From contig CP154956.1 of NCBI GenBank assembly GCA_039621445.1, forward strand, positions 18,891,285 to 18,955,284: a DNA stretch of 64,000 bases, given 5' to 3'. The notes below the pieces were generated by a model that saw only the letters and a program-made list of their open reading frames with translations, was not told where the DNA came from and searched no databases. The stretch comes from Euglena gracilis. Lineage: Eukaryota; Euglenida; Euglenophyceae; Euglenales. This document shows positions 11,105-22,811 of this stretch, piece by piece. Position 1 is the stretch's first letter; each line of letters starts with the position of its first letter. Made by a program: the position numbers and the translations under genes.

Positions 11105-13198
11105 GTAGCTGTCGGGGAAACGAGAGCAACTGGACACACAAATGACAGGAAACCATGAACATAAATGATACACACTCACTGATGATGCAACGTGGTGGGC
11201 TGAGTTCGCCCGTTGGCGAACGGTTCCGGCAAGTTCATTTTGATTGTGTTTGATCCCTGAGTGCGAGCAGTCGTTGGCCTCGCCACTCACTCGCTTTCGA
11301 CCCCTGACCTGGCCCCTGAGTCTTCCTCGGCTTCTATGGTTCTTTGCTCCGGTGGCGAGGGGGATGCTTTCGTTTCTGTTTTTCCGTTTTTTTTCCTGCG
11401 ATTTTTTTAATGTGTTCATGTGTGTCATATGTTTGGTCTGATATTCGGCGATTTCGAGTGTACTGCCTCCCAACCCCCCCCCCCCCAGCCCCATACACCA
11501 GGTATTTGAGATCTCGGTGTAACCCTCCCAAGTAATTTCTGGGGTGAATCATTTGGGACAATCTTAACTCAGGATTACCCCCCCAAAAAATCCGAGATGT
11601 ATATCTCCGTGAAATGCCCAAAAGTTACCCCCCCCCCCCATTTGTGGGGCCCCACAGTGGCTTCTTTTCGGCCTCACCAAGCCTGGGGACCCGTCGACTG
11701 ACAAAATCAATGATTCTGTTGTGTGCTGTGCAGCATTGTAGTATACCTTCCTCAGTTATCGCTGGTATGTTTTAAAGCGTCGTGGGAAAAGACAGGAGTC
11801 TGTGGTCGCGCATTCATACCCCTGCTGTGGCCACATGTCTCTCTGACATGTCTTGGGCCTCGCACCATCTTTCTTGTCCGCTCGCAGCGTGTTTCTGCAA
11901 ATGGTGCATTTGTACCTGCACCGACTCTCTGCCCAGGGACAATCCTGGGCGTCTTCATGTCCTCGGTGAAGAATATTGCTGCAAAGGCTTTGGCTTCGTT
12001 ATTTATTGGCTTCGTTATTTCACACACACCAGACTCTGATGTAGAGTAACACAAAGAACCCTTCGATTTTGGCAAATTCACTCATTCTCAATGGCAAAAA
12101 AAATTTGTGCAATTTGTGTGTGTGTGTTTTTTAAATTTGCTCAACAAATTTCTAAATTTTCCCCGGTATTCTGGATTTCAGGAAAATTCAGTTAATGACA
12201 GGGATAGGGTTAGGGTTCAAGATAGGCCTAAATTCGGTCTGAATTCAGGTATCAATTTTCATCGAAATTGGGAATGATTTTGCCTACTATTTTAAGATTA
12301 TACTATGCTTATACTTCTTTAAGATTCTCAATTAACTTCGGCCAAAAAACCCTCACCCTAACCCTATCCCTAACCCTAAATAATTTAATGAGGGTTATCG
12401 GGAACTCGAGAACTACCAGGATACCCCTGGTTGAACGTCGGAGATGGTCGGGAAAAAAGGCCAATGTCAATGGGTCAGTTCAATTTGGACAACACGGGGC
12501 AGGACCATACCAGTGTAACCCTTCGGAGGTGGCCCACTGGTATACCCCTATGTATCCCACGTGGCTCCATATATTTGTCCCCAATTGTTTCTCGTTCTCA
12601 CGGCATGCTCTGTGCTGTCCTTGATGCTTTCTGGCGTGGAGGCAAAAACTTTGCCTGGTCTAGCAAAAGCATTCAATTGCCAGTCAAAAATATCTCGAAA
12701 TACGGCCAAATTGTCTTTTACATTTTTTTTAATTAGAGAAACTCTTTTGATTTGATCATCTGAAAACTGAAAATTGACGGTTTCCCATTCCATAAGCCAA
12801 CTTTCTGCAATTTCAGGCCTGATTTGAAACCCGAGTGGAGTGTTTTAAGGATGTTATTTACAGAAATTAGAAGTGCTTGCTTCTGGCGAAACAGTGTTCA
12901 ACAAAAACATTTAAATAAATTTGCCCCCCCCCGCGCCGTAAAGGTCATCGGCTGCAAAAAAAAAAGTCAGCGGGAACAAGCCTAGGTGATAATTTTTTCC
13001 CAGAGAAGTGGGGACGTTTACGGGTGGATTTGATCACCCTCCAAAGTCCGTCAGATTTCCCAACTCTCCACATTCCGGAGATCAAAAAAACAAACAAGAT
13101 ATCTCAAAAAATTGATACATTTTTGCCTTCACAGTTCAGGCTTTTGGGTTGGTGTTGCCCCACATTTTTCACTGTTTCTCCATGAATTGCGGTCCCAG
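11105..13198. other. No gene recognised; contains an inverted pair of telomere-like motifs
   Basis: Mostly mixed-composition sequence with C runs at 11474-11487 and 11629-11639. At 12200-12215 TAGGGTTAGGGTT occurs, and at 12351-12377 its inverse, ACCCTAACCCTATCCC. These form an inverted pair about 150 bases apart. Frames through 11720-12060 and 12430-12740 have no recognisable domain. Confidence 0.45.
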
Positions 13199-13420
13199 CC
13201 CCAACCGTGTCGGCCAGGTGCCCCCTGTCACCTCACAACCAACCCGAGAGCTGCCTGCGGCTGCCCTGCGGACGGTGGCCTCACCACTCACAGTGGAGCC
13301 ACCCGCCTATCACCAGCCGTGGCCACCTCTGGGGACGGGGCCCCCTCACCAGACCTCCCTCCCACTTCCCAATAACCCCTGCCAGAATCACCCTCGAAAA
13401 ACCATGAGGTTATTCACCAG
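13199..13420 (+). CDS. Candidate proline-rich exon
   Basis: After GGTCCCAG the frame (one leading base, then CCC AAC) reads NRVGQVPPVTSQPTRELPAA, ALRTVASPLTVEPPAYHQPW, PPLGTGPPHQTSLPLPNN. Possible donors are GTTATT at 13409 and CAG|GTTTCA at 13420. The Pro/Thr/Ser-rich content resembles the disordered linker exons of the main gene. It has no domain and cannot be joined by phase to another exon, so it is tentative. Confidence 0.3.
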
Positions 13421-15829
13421 GTTTCAGCACAGCAGAAAGTTGTCTAATGCCCAAACGGATATTTTATATTTTTTTCTCGTTGTTTGTTGCTCGTTGTAAT
13501 GAGGGTGTTCAGAGCTTATGGGGGTTTCCCGACCTCCCCCTGCCCTTGATTGCAGGCCTAACAACCCACGATAAGGTCCAGCATGCCATGCCCCCCCCTC
13601 CAAGTTGTCCTGCTGTGGCCAACATCGCCAGGGTCAATGAGCCGGAGGCCTGCGAAGGCATACAGAAGTGTGTTTATCAGCTCACAAAAGTGTACAATCC
13701 TGCCCTTTGCAAAGTTTGGATTTGGATTCAATTTTTCCCAACGGCCTCCAATATCAATCCCCCCCCAATCCAGGGAACGCATTTGTGGCCGCAAAACTTC
13801 CAAAATATTTTCAGCAGATTCTGTGTACCCAAGCGTCATCGAGTCCCATTTGTGAAGAATTCTGTTCGGGAGACATCGTTCCATAGGAGGTGTGTTTCGG
13901 GTGCTGTTTGTGGTCATATTTTGACCAACAACCATGAAGGAGAGGCATTAATTATTTGGACACCTCCAACGCCCCCCCTAAAGTTAGATCTTGGCCCTCC
14001 GGTTTTCAGGTGTTTGTAAGATTTTTGGACGACTTTGTGCATGGCCTGCCGAAATATTTGGCATGCCAACTTGGCCTCTTGAGGTTGGCCCCCGGGCCTT
14101 ACCTTCAATCGTGGCCCGGACTTAGGGGAATTATGGATCTCATTTTGGGTGTCTTTGTTTTGGATTCTTTGGATTTAAATGAAAAAATAACCATTTTTTA
14201 GGTTTCCTAAAACAAAATATTTTTCCTTCGCCACTTTGTGCCATGTGTAAATTGGGAGGGATTTGCAAGTTGGGAGGGATTTCACAACTGGGGTGAAGGT
14301 CATAATATTCCAAAATGGCAACAGCACGGTTGATGAGAACCTTCTGCTGAGGAGGGGGTGCCAAACAGAGAGGCTAATGGAGGGGGAGGGGGGGCGTTCC
14401 TGCCAACCTCTGCGCAAAATCAATCCAAAAAAGGCCAAAATCTCTGAATGGTTCTTCGATCCCACTGATCCCGCAGGTACTGGTTTTTCGGCAGTGGTTT
14501 GGGAATCCATGGTCTTTGGCTGGAGCCTGCTCACCTGTGCACAAATTGCTCAGTTGTGCACAAATGTACAAGTGCACCACCTCTCTTATTCTGTCTGATG
14601 GATGTATGATTGTCCATCGAGTATTCCTCAGCAAAACGTTGCTCTACATTCATGCGAAGCTGAGACTGATTGCACTGTGTCTCTTTTTCACTTGCCTGGA
14701 TTAGCTTAGGAATGGAGTGAATGGAGATAAAGGGGTGAAATTTGAAACGATGGGGGGGAAAGGGTGCCATAGAAGGCATGTGCAATGGAGAACAGACCAG
14801 TGCAGAAGAAAGAAAGTATCATGAGGTGGAGAGGAGGGACCCCTTTGGACCCCTTTTTCCTCTCTCCACACGACACGCCAATGGCAATGTCATTCTCTCC
14901 CCACTTTCAGTGTACCTCATTCGATATTTTGCTGATCTCAAAAATAAACAACAACAAAAACAATAACAATATAACTGGTTCCAATCTTGGTTTAACCTCA
15001 TCTTTCATTCCGGGTGTTTTGGCCTTTCAGGGTCCCTCTAGAGTTGGCAACCCATTTTGGCCCTCCTCGCGATCAAGGTACGTGTGGCAGACCACTGGAC
15101 CTGTTTGGGTCTTACCGGCCTGATTATTAACCCACAAACACAAAGCCCCGCAGGGTTTGAATAAAATATATTTGTAATACAGCAGTAATACATTAGATAT
15201 CAGGATACCCTTTAGTATTAGTATTATTATTATTATGCCCTCCAGTTCCGCACCCCTGAGGATGCTTTTTGGGAGAATCCTGAAATATTTAAGTGGTCAT
15301 TGAATTTTTTGGAAAAATTTTTCGAACGGATAGTGCCACATTTTAAGAAAATTGGGAGTTGTAAAAAGAAGATTGGTGCGAAGCGGGAAAAATTTTGGAT
15401 TCCCCAAAATGGCCAAAAATGCCCATTTTTGCCTTTTTTTATTTTTTTTTGGAACAAAAGAAGCTTAATACACCCTAGCGCGCAGCGCCGGAGGAAAAAA
15501 ATTTCTGATCGGGGGGACCTGAACACCCCCCTCTGATGTTGGTGTTGTTGGCCCCTTCACGCTCTTGACAGGCAAACTTGGCCCCCTAAGGTTGGCCCCC
15601 GGTTTTATTTTCAATCATGGCCCAGGTCCAGGGGAGGTATATAATCAGCGTTTGATTTCTTTTAAAGCAGTGACAGGCCCCAAAAAAAGACAACACCCTT
15701 CAAGATGCTTCACCTCCGATGTTGGTCTCTGCCGTTGATTTGGAATCTTTACCCCATTTGCGAGCTTTTTCAGCTCATTAGTTGCATGGCACAACGGCAG
15801 TCGCAAGGGACTGAATAGTTTCCGAATCA
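13421..15829. other. No gene recognised
   Basis: Sequence with scattered C runs (13591-13597, 13760-13766) and an AT-rich block at 15130-15235. Around 15476-15492 a GCGCGCAGCGCCGG word matches the family F hairpin core. The word GCCCCCGG(G/T)...CCTTACCTTCAATC at about 14085-14110 is echoed at about 15590-15615, indicating a diverged repeat pair. No gene supported. Confidence 0.4.
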
Positions 15830-16840
15830 CCTCTGTTTGACCCGCCAGGCCCAAGTTATAGACCTGCAAAGGGGTCCAAACTGGGTGGGATGATAGGATT
15901 GGCCCGCCCCCTTCAAACTCTGCATTTCGCCGGGGTGAGAATTTTGGTGTTTTTTTTCTTTTTTTTCAAAAATACCTCGAGAAAACGCACATTATTATCC
16001 GGAAGTGTCTGCCATAAATTCACCCCTGGAGGCCCTCTATCACCCCCCGAACGCCATTTTGGCTGCTGTCATGCCTGGAGTTCCGGCGCGCTTTTGCGGC
16101 CAAAACGGCCATTTTGGGATGTTTTTGAACCGTTTTTGGGGGCGAAAAAATCAATGTTTTCAAAATATCTCGAAAATGCAGCAAAATCAAAAGAAAATGT
16201 CCAGCGACCAAAAATGAAGTCCTTGGAATGCCCTATCCAACCATGATGTTCATTTCCCCATCTGTTCGTGTTAGCCCGAGTTACAGCCGTTTTTCGGCCA
16301 AATTTTGGCCATTTTGTACAGTTTCGGCTTGTTCCAGATTTGCCCGTTTCGGGACAAAAAAAAATCTCGATCTTTTCAAAATCTCGAAAATGAAGCAAAA
16401 CCAAAGGAAATGTCCACAGACTTTAATTAAAGCCCTTAAAACGCCTTGTCTAACCATCTCCGCCTAGCCTGAGGTACGGTCAATGTTCATCCCGAAAACA
16501 GTGGTGCAGGTCTCCGACCCTGCTGTTTTCGGCCATATTTAGGTCAAAAATGGCGGGATAAAATCTAAAAAGAATTTTGCGGAAAACAATGTCTTCGAGC
16601 CGAAAATGACACCCTGGCCTCCCTTTTTTCCCCCGCCCAAATCCCATGTATTTTGGATCATTTCCGGGTCAAAAAGTAGGAAAATCACAATAAATTGTAT
16701 GCCCAAAACAATTTTTGTTGTTTCCCGGACCCAGAAAAACTGTTTTCGAGCCGAAAATGCGCGTTTTTCGACCCCCTGGCCTCCCGTTTTTGACCCGAAA
16801 CCAATGCATTTTGCGTCACTTTTGGCCACTGGGAAAAAGG
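15830..16840. repeat. Array of ~180-bp units (family E), partial
   Basis: Units repeat the CCTTGGAATGCCCTATCC, CGAGTTACAGCC, CGGCCAAATTTTGGCC and AAAATATCTCGAAAATG boxes in the same orientation as 44480-45720. The first part (15830-15900) carries the CACCTCTGTTTGACCCGCC / CAAAGGGGTCCAAACTGGG leader also seen at 44530-44600. The 3' part (16540-16840) has a related block repeated with GACCC and CGAGCCGAAAATG words. Confidence 0.65.
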
Positions 16841-17100
16841 GGGGTTGAACCCCCCCCCCTGTTCAGCCGCAACACAATGACCAATTTATCCCATTCTTCA
16901 CGGGGTGTGCAATGCATCATACACCTGCTTGTGTTCCCGGTCCAATTGGCAATGGAATGCACAGCATGCACCAAAATTTACCCAGTAACTCTGCCTCTGC
17001 AAAGACAGAGGTCTCCGTACCCAAAGCCGGGGATACCCTGGGCTAATGATGGTAAAGGGACGATGCGAACGTTGAATAAAAGCACCTGGACATACCCTCT
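16841..17100. other. No gene recognised
   Basis: Short spacer between the family E array and the family A element, with a C run at 16850-16859. Nothing recognisable. Confidence 0.4.
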
Positions 17101-19525
17101 TAGGAGGCCAAACTCGCACTTAAGGTTTTGATTTTTAGCTTGCGCTTTGGCGCAGATTTTCGATCTTTTTGAAACCCGGCAGTGAAACCCACCCTTTTGA
17201 CCCTCTGGTTCCGCAAAGACCCTCCACGGTGGCGTGTGCATCATTTGCCGAATTTGGGACCTGGGGAACAGGCCCAATTTGGGTGTTTTTCAGCCTGTGC
17301 ACCATTTTGAAATAGGTTCAAATACCTGGGTTTGAACGCCGGGACACGTGAATTTTCCCAAAAAAAAGTGCCAAAACCCCCCGTTGCGAGTCCCTTGTTT
17401 TTGAAGCCTTGATTGTGTTCCCCAGATGGTGCTACACAGGCTGGGTGTAATTTGGCCCTTTTGTTGCTTTTTTTGGGCTCGGCGATGTGTCAGTTAAGGG
17501 TTGCCTGCTAAGGAGTCCAGAGGGTGGACTCTGCACACACGTCTTGAAAAGTTGGAAAAAACGGCATATCACAGAGTTGTGATCCCTGGGTGCTTGAACT
17601 GCGAGGAGCGGTACAGTGGGAACCACCCAGGTGGGGGGGTTGGGGGGGATTGAGGGCAAGCCCAAGGACCTGTCCCAACGTCTGGTGAGCAACGCCAGGC
17701 CCCACACTGCCGGGCACAGAAGGCAATGGTTATGGATATTGCGCTTAATCGCACATTTTTAACTTGCGCTTAACCGCAATGTAAATAAATTTGCGCTTAA
17801 GCGCAAGTGTCTGAAAACAGAAGCCCCTGAGCTTATGAGGGTCCCTCTGATGTGTTACGGTGTGTTGGGGGCCCTCTCTGCACGGCCAGTGTGCGGGTTT
17901 GGTGAGGAAATACATTGCGCCGAAGCGCAAAACATCATACAATAAAAATGAGAAGTGCAAACAGGCGGCTGACATGTAATCTGAATGAACAAGCAGTGCA
18001 TTATGTAAGCTTCGGCACAATGTATTTACTCACCAAGCCCTGACTCTGGCCGTGACGAGAGGGGCCCCGACACACCGTAACACATCAGAGGACTCCCATA
18101 AACTCTGGGGCTTCTGTTTTAACTTGCGCTTAAGCGCAAATTTTTTACCTTGCGCTTAAGCGCAAGTTAAAAAAATTTGCGCTTAAGCGCAATGTCCTTT
18201 TAAATGGCAGATTCATTTGAATGTGTTCGTGCTGTGTGAGAATGATGAGGGGTGTTTGAGGGCTGCTGTGCCTGAAGCTCAGTTGGTGCTTTTGAACTAT
18301 TCAGGCACTGGGGAGGGAGTGGCTGTTACAATAAGACAAGCACGAAAGCCCGTGCTCACGCACGGGCGGTTTCGCGACTGCGGTTGAGACGCGGGAAGGG
18401 ACCGAACACCCATCTCGAGCCAGGAGCCAAAGCACGATTTCCGGTTTTCGGCACGGCCTTCTGCTTTCCAGTCGCATCGATCGGCGCATCGGCTGGCGTG
18501 GCCGAATGGATACCAGAATCGCTACCCTACGCGTGGCAACCCTACGCGTGGCATCGCGTCGGCATTCACTCGCTCCGGTAAGGAAGTGGGTGACAAATCG
18601 TGGGCGGTAGGGTGTGGAGCCTGAGTGACCTTGCACTCAGTGCGCAAAGTGGGGTTTTTTGGGATGTTGACAGAAAGACCTTTTTCGGCTGATCAATGCC
18701 CTCCATCTGCCCGGTGTGATGTGGCTGTCTGGTGGGTTGCAAATTACCGAAAAAAGGTGTGTCGGCATGTCTTCCCTTCTCCGCTGTTGTTCATGGACCT
18801 TTTCGATTTCTCAATTCCATTCGCTCATCCCCAAAGTTGTGTGCCCAACGCGCAATGTTGACCAATTTTAAAGCAACGTGACTGAGAGTAGGCTTCCGTC
18901 CCCCTGTTCCACATTTTGTTCTCTATCCCCTCTGGTGTTCATACTCTACCAGGGCCTTTCTCTCCCTCCGTTGTGAGATAAGTTTTAAACAGTTATATTT
19001 GCGCTTCGGCGCAAGCCATGTTGCTTTTGCAATTTTGAAAATTGTATTTATATTGCATTTTGGCGCAATATAAGTCTTAAATTTCCATTCTTCATGAGCC
19101 TACCCATTGCCTGTGGCGCAATGGAAACATATGTTGACACACATGTTGTTATTGTTGTGCAAGTGCAGCAATGGTCACACATGTTGAATTGCAAAAAAGA
19201 AAAAAATTGCCCCAAAGCGGAAATGGTTTTATTTTTTGTAATGAAAAAAAAATTGCGCCAAAGCGCAAATGCACAATGGAGTCCCCTCGTTTCATCACCC
19301 GCCGCTTTGTGTTCATGCACACTGGGACCCGGGAGCGCTGTGCCCGTAGACTGTGGAGTTCCAAGTCGTTGCTTTCGTCCCCAGGCCCTGGGGTGCAGGG
19401 AGACACTTTTTTCAGACGTCCTGAGTCTCAGGCCACGGTGTTCGAAAATAGAAAGATTTTTTGGATTTGCGCGTCGGCGCAGATTTACAGTCACTTTCAA
19501 AGCTGAGTGCGAGTTAGGCCGGCTA
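17101..19525. mobile_element. Family A element with GCGCTTAAGCGC palindromes
   Basis: The left end, TAGGAGGCCAAACTCGCACT, pairs inversely with the right end, whose inverse is TAGCCGGCCTAACTCGCACT. TA dinucleotides flank both. Inside, perfect palindromes of the type TTGCGCTTAAGCGCAA recur (about 17780-17805, 18120-18200) together with looser TTGCGCC/GGCGCAA words at 17140-17155, 18998-19012 and 19250-19265. A segment at 18645-18830 is repeated in diverged form at 42515-42700. No transposase is recognisable. A GC-rich stretch at 18360-18600 is the most gene-like part but has no identifiable domain. Confidence 0.65.
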
Positions 19526-19635
19526 AGACCCTACCGTTCAAAGCGCCGAAAGAATTTTCTGGACAATTGACCCGCAATTGACCCCCCCAAGAGGGGTGGA
19601 GGCGTCAGGCAGCGGGGGACAGAGCCAGCTGACTT
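19526..19635. other. Short spacer between two family A elements
   Basis: About 110 bases separate the right TA of one family A element from the left TA of the next. Nothing else recognised. Confidence 0.5.
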
Positions 19636-21263
19636 TAGGGCGGCGCATCTCGCATTTAAGTTTTTTCTTGGTCGATGAGCGCATTTTTGCACATCGACCA
19701 AAAACCAATTTGAGCGCCGGCGTTGCAAGGGGTGAGATCGAGAGGGAGCAGGATTCGACAAAAGACGAGCGATTACTCGTTTTTGGCACCGTCTCTCCCA
19801 GGAATTACGTGTTTTTTGCTGTTTTTTTTTTGAGGTCGGACTTCCCCGAAAACCCCCGGACCTATCCCCCCAAAGTTAAAAATCACCGACAAAATCACCA
19901 AAACACCAGCACTGCCTCCCCCCATTACCTGTGTGACAACTGCCAGCGCCAGGTGGTGTTCTGGAGGTGCGGTGGCAGGTCCATTCCTTTGCTTGCTTTC
20001 TGAAGTTTTGCGGCGCGTTGTGGAGGTTTTTGAAGCTGGTCACGAAAGGAGTGGAAGTGCACATGCCACATAAACAATGGAATGTTCGCGAATTCTACCA
20101 CCGGGGGTTGATGATGGGTGAAAAAAAAAAAGCACAGGAGGACTGCTACCAATTACTAGTTTGGTTCAGTGGCAAGTTGTCCATCAGTGCCCCACTGATG
20201 TTTAAGGCTCCGTGGCACCCACACAACAGCATAAATGATGTGGATGTGCGCAATTGCGCACCGACCACTTTAAAACAAACCAAGAGCCTATGGCAGTGTG
20301 TTTGGAGCTGGAAAATGAATGCGATATTATTTCCCTTGTATTCCCGTGGTGCTGGACCACTCTTTTGAATGTTGCTGGAATGTTTGGGTGGTTGGTGCGC
20401 GAATGCGCACCTCAACCATTGAAATTGGTTGCTTTTTATAATTGAGGACACCAACCAAAATTCTTTTTCATTTTGAAGCCTTGGCAACAGGGACTTCTGA
20501 GACAAGATATGGATCGAAACAGGAGGAGAGCAGATTGTGGAGGTGTTGTACTCAAAGTTGGCTAAGAAATGTTTTTTCACAGGTTCAATTGTGGATGCCC
20601 AAATTTGAGCCCGCAGGCTGGTCTTTTGGTTGTGTTTAAAGTCTACAGAATACTCGCATTTAAGGATTTCTAAACTGCAATGGTGCCACACGCTCTAAAT
20701 AGTATGTGTGTTAAGTTGCACAAGAGGTTGCTGTGCGCAGATGCGCAAACCGACCCAAAAGTCTGTTTTTGCACATTTGCACAAACGAACCATTTGTCCA
20801 ATTTTACAAACACATCAATTTCGGCTGGCACATATGGTCCTTTTCACCTCTGCACAAATGGTTGGTGTGCGCATTTGCGCACACCGTCCATTTTCGCATT
20901 TGCCCACCCAACCACCAATTCCTCACAGAGCCAAGTTTAAGGGTATCGCTTCAGGCTTAGGCACACCTCACCAAATCGTTCAGTCAACATCCTAAGTTAA
21001 TGAGACAGCCATTGGAGGATTCTAAACACACCTGCTGGGTGTTGTGTACACCACATGCTGTGTTGGCACCTGCTCTCAGGCACCCTGTTTGCCAAAGTCC
21101 CTGCTTTCATCTCCGCGTCCTGGGGCACCCCATCACATCCTGATTACATTTTTTTGGGTTTTGGGGGTCATATCTTGTCATTTTCGAGAGAAAAAAAATG
21201 TCGATGTGCTCATTTGCGCACATCGTCAAAGAAAAAAAGTTTAAGTGCGAGATGTGCCGCCTA
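19636..21263. mobile_element. Family A element with TGCGCA motifs
   Basis: The left end TAGGGCGGCGCATCTCGCAT and the inverse of the right end TAGGCGGCACATCTCGCACT match closely over about 35 bases, including the following T-rich tract and a TGCGCA-containing inner box, and sit inside TA dinucleotides. TGCGCA / TGCGCAAATGCGCA-type words recur throughout (20250, 20396, 20738, 20865, 21212). The 3' 570 bases (about 20690-21263) are repeated with roughly 85 percent identity by eye at 61440-62018. The frame at 19967-20368 is open for 133 codons but matches no family I recognise. Confidence 0.75.
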
Positions 21264-21269
21264 AGAGTG

Positions 21270-22180
21270 GGTCCCCCCAACCCCCAGGGGGGGGGGGGGC
21301 AGAGGGTGGGTGGGTGAGTCCGAACCCCCCGGGTCCTAGGTAACCTCTCATCGCAGTGCACGTGGCGGGGTCTGTGCATTGGCGCGCCTCGTGTGAATGG
21401 CACATTCCTGGAGCTCGTTGTCTTTGATGTGTGTTTTGGGAAAAGGGGGCAGGGTCATTGAAGGATCAGGGAGGAAGAGGTAAAGTCCCCTCGCATTTGT
21501 GCGCAAGTGCGCAGTGTCCAAAGGAATAGTGCCCAAATAATTGCCACACCTCCGCGCCAATTTTCGAAGATCGATTTTTTCACCCCCGGAAGGCTGAAAA
21601 ACGGCCAAGTTCTGTGGGAACCCCTTTTGGGGGGCCCGTACGGGCCCCAAAACGGTCCGCAGCGGCCGGGTATGTGGGGTGGATTCAGGCCATTTGGGGG
21701 TCCCCATGGTTGGTTTGGGTCCCCGGGTGGGTCCGTGCAGTTCCCCATCAGGTTTGAGTAATTTTCAAAAAAAATCGATTTTTGACCCCCAGAAGGCTGT
21801 GCACAGGGTGCCAGGCCCCAAAAACGCACAAGTCCACAAATTTGGGGTCCGACCCCCAGTTGCACCACCGTGTGCAGTCACGGCCCGGGGCCCCATGCCG
21901 TCCAACGGAGGGACCCCCTGTCCTGTGGAGAGTTTCACATCAGATCGGGTCGACCGACCCGGGAAAAATTCTTTATTATTATTTGTTTTTAGTACAAGCA
22001 GTAGTAACAGTATTTTTGGCCCGTGGCAGCTCCTACCGGGATGGTCGGACCGAAACTCCGACACCCCCCCCCCGTTTGGGGTTTGGCCACTCTCAATAAA
22101 CTAGGTCCCGAACCCTGGCGGAACAGCGTACCTATACCAGTACCTATACTGGGGTGAACCACCCCCCGAATAGAAATAAT
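21270..22180. other. No gene recognised; family F and E fragments
   Basis: A G run at 21287-21301 is followed by diverged family E-like units around 21540-21800 (TCGAAGATCGATTTTTTCACCCC, GGCCAAGTTCTGTGGG, CAAAAAAAATCGATTTTTGACCCC). The remainder has a C run at 22063-22072. No coding signal. Confidence 0.45.
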
Positions 22181-22187
22181 TACCGTA

Positions 22188-22209
22188 TAATAATAATAAT
22201 AATAATGAC

Positions 22210-22245
<36 letters not shown>

Positions 22246-22272
22246 AATAATAATAATAATAATAACAATAAC

Positions 22273-22361
<89 letters not shown>

Positions 22362-22371
22362 GAATAATAAG

Positions 22372-22445
<74 letters not shown>
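22188..22445. repeat. Compound trinucleotide microsatellite
   Basis: Successive blocks of AAT/ATA, ATG, AAT, CAT and AGC repeats. The frame encoding poly-Ile/Met then poly-Ala is an artefact of stop-free units. Confidence 0.95.
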
Positions 22446-22446
<1 letters not shown>

Positions 22447-22551
22447 AGCAACAACACCAGGGAGTTGCTGAAGTAAAGAAAAAGGTTTGGCAGGTCGGGG
22501 GGGAGGGGGAGGTGGGGCAGGACCCTGGCCATGAGAAGTCCTGTCATATCC

Positions 22552-22678
<127 letters not shown>

Positions 22679-22693
22679 GTGCAGCCACCAATT

Positions 22694-22811
22694 ATGCCGA
22701 CCCTCGCCGCCGCGCAGGAGCCCTACCCGGCCGTTGCGGCCCCGGCGGAGACGGAGATGGAGACGGAGACAAAGGCCGGCCACAGCGTGGTCGGCACCGT
22801 GGTGGCAGTGG
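22694..22811 (+). CDS. Kinase-like gene, exon with putative start codon
   Basis: ATG at 22694 opens [19 protein letters not shown], an acidic MET/ETE stretch, then [12 protein letters not shown]. Third positions are strongly GC-biased. A short acidic leader followed by a G-x-x-V-G-T-V-type strand is a usual approach to a kinase glycine-rich loop, which appears in the next exon. Two donors are possible: GTGGGT at 22808 (phase 0) or GTCGGC at 22812 (phase 1). The latter would join in phase with the exon at 24391. An acceptor-like GCAG immediately upstream means the exon may begin at 22685 with an untranslated leader exon further upstream. This is the best start visible for the main gene. Confidence 0.55.
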
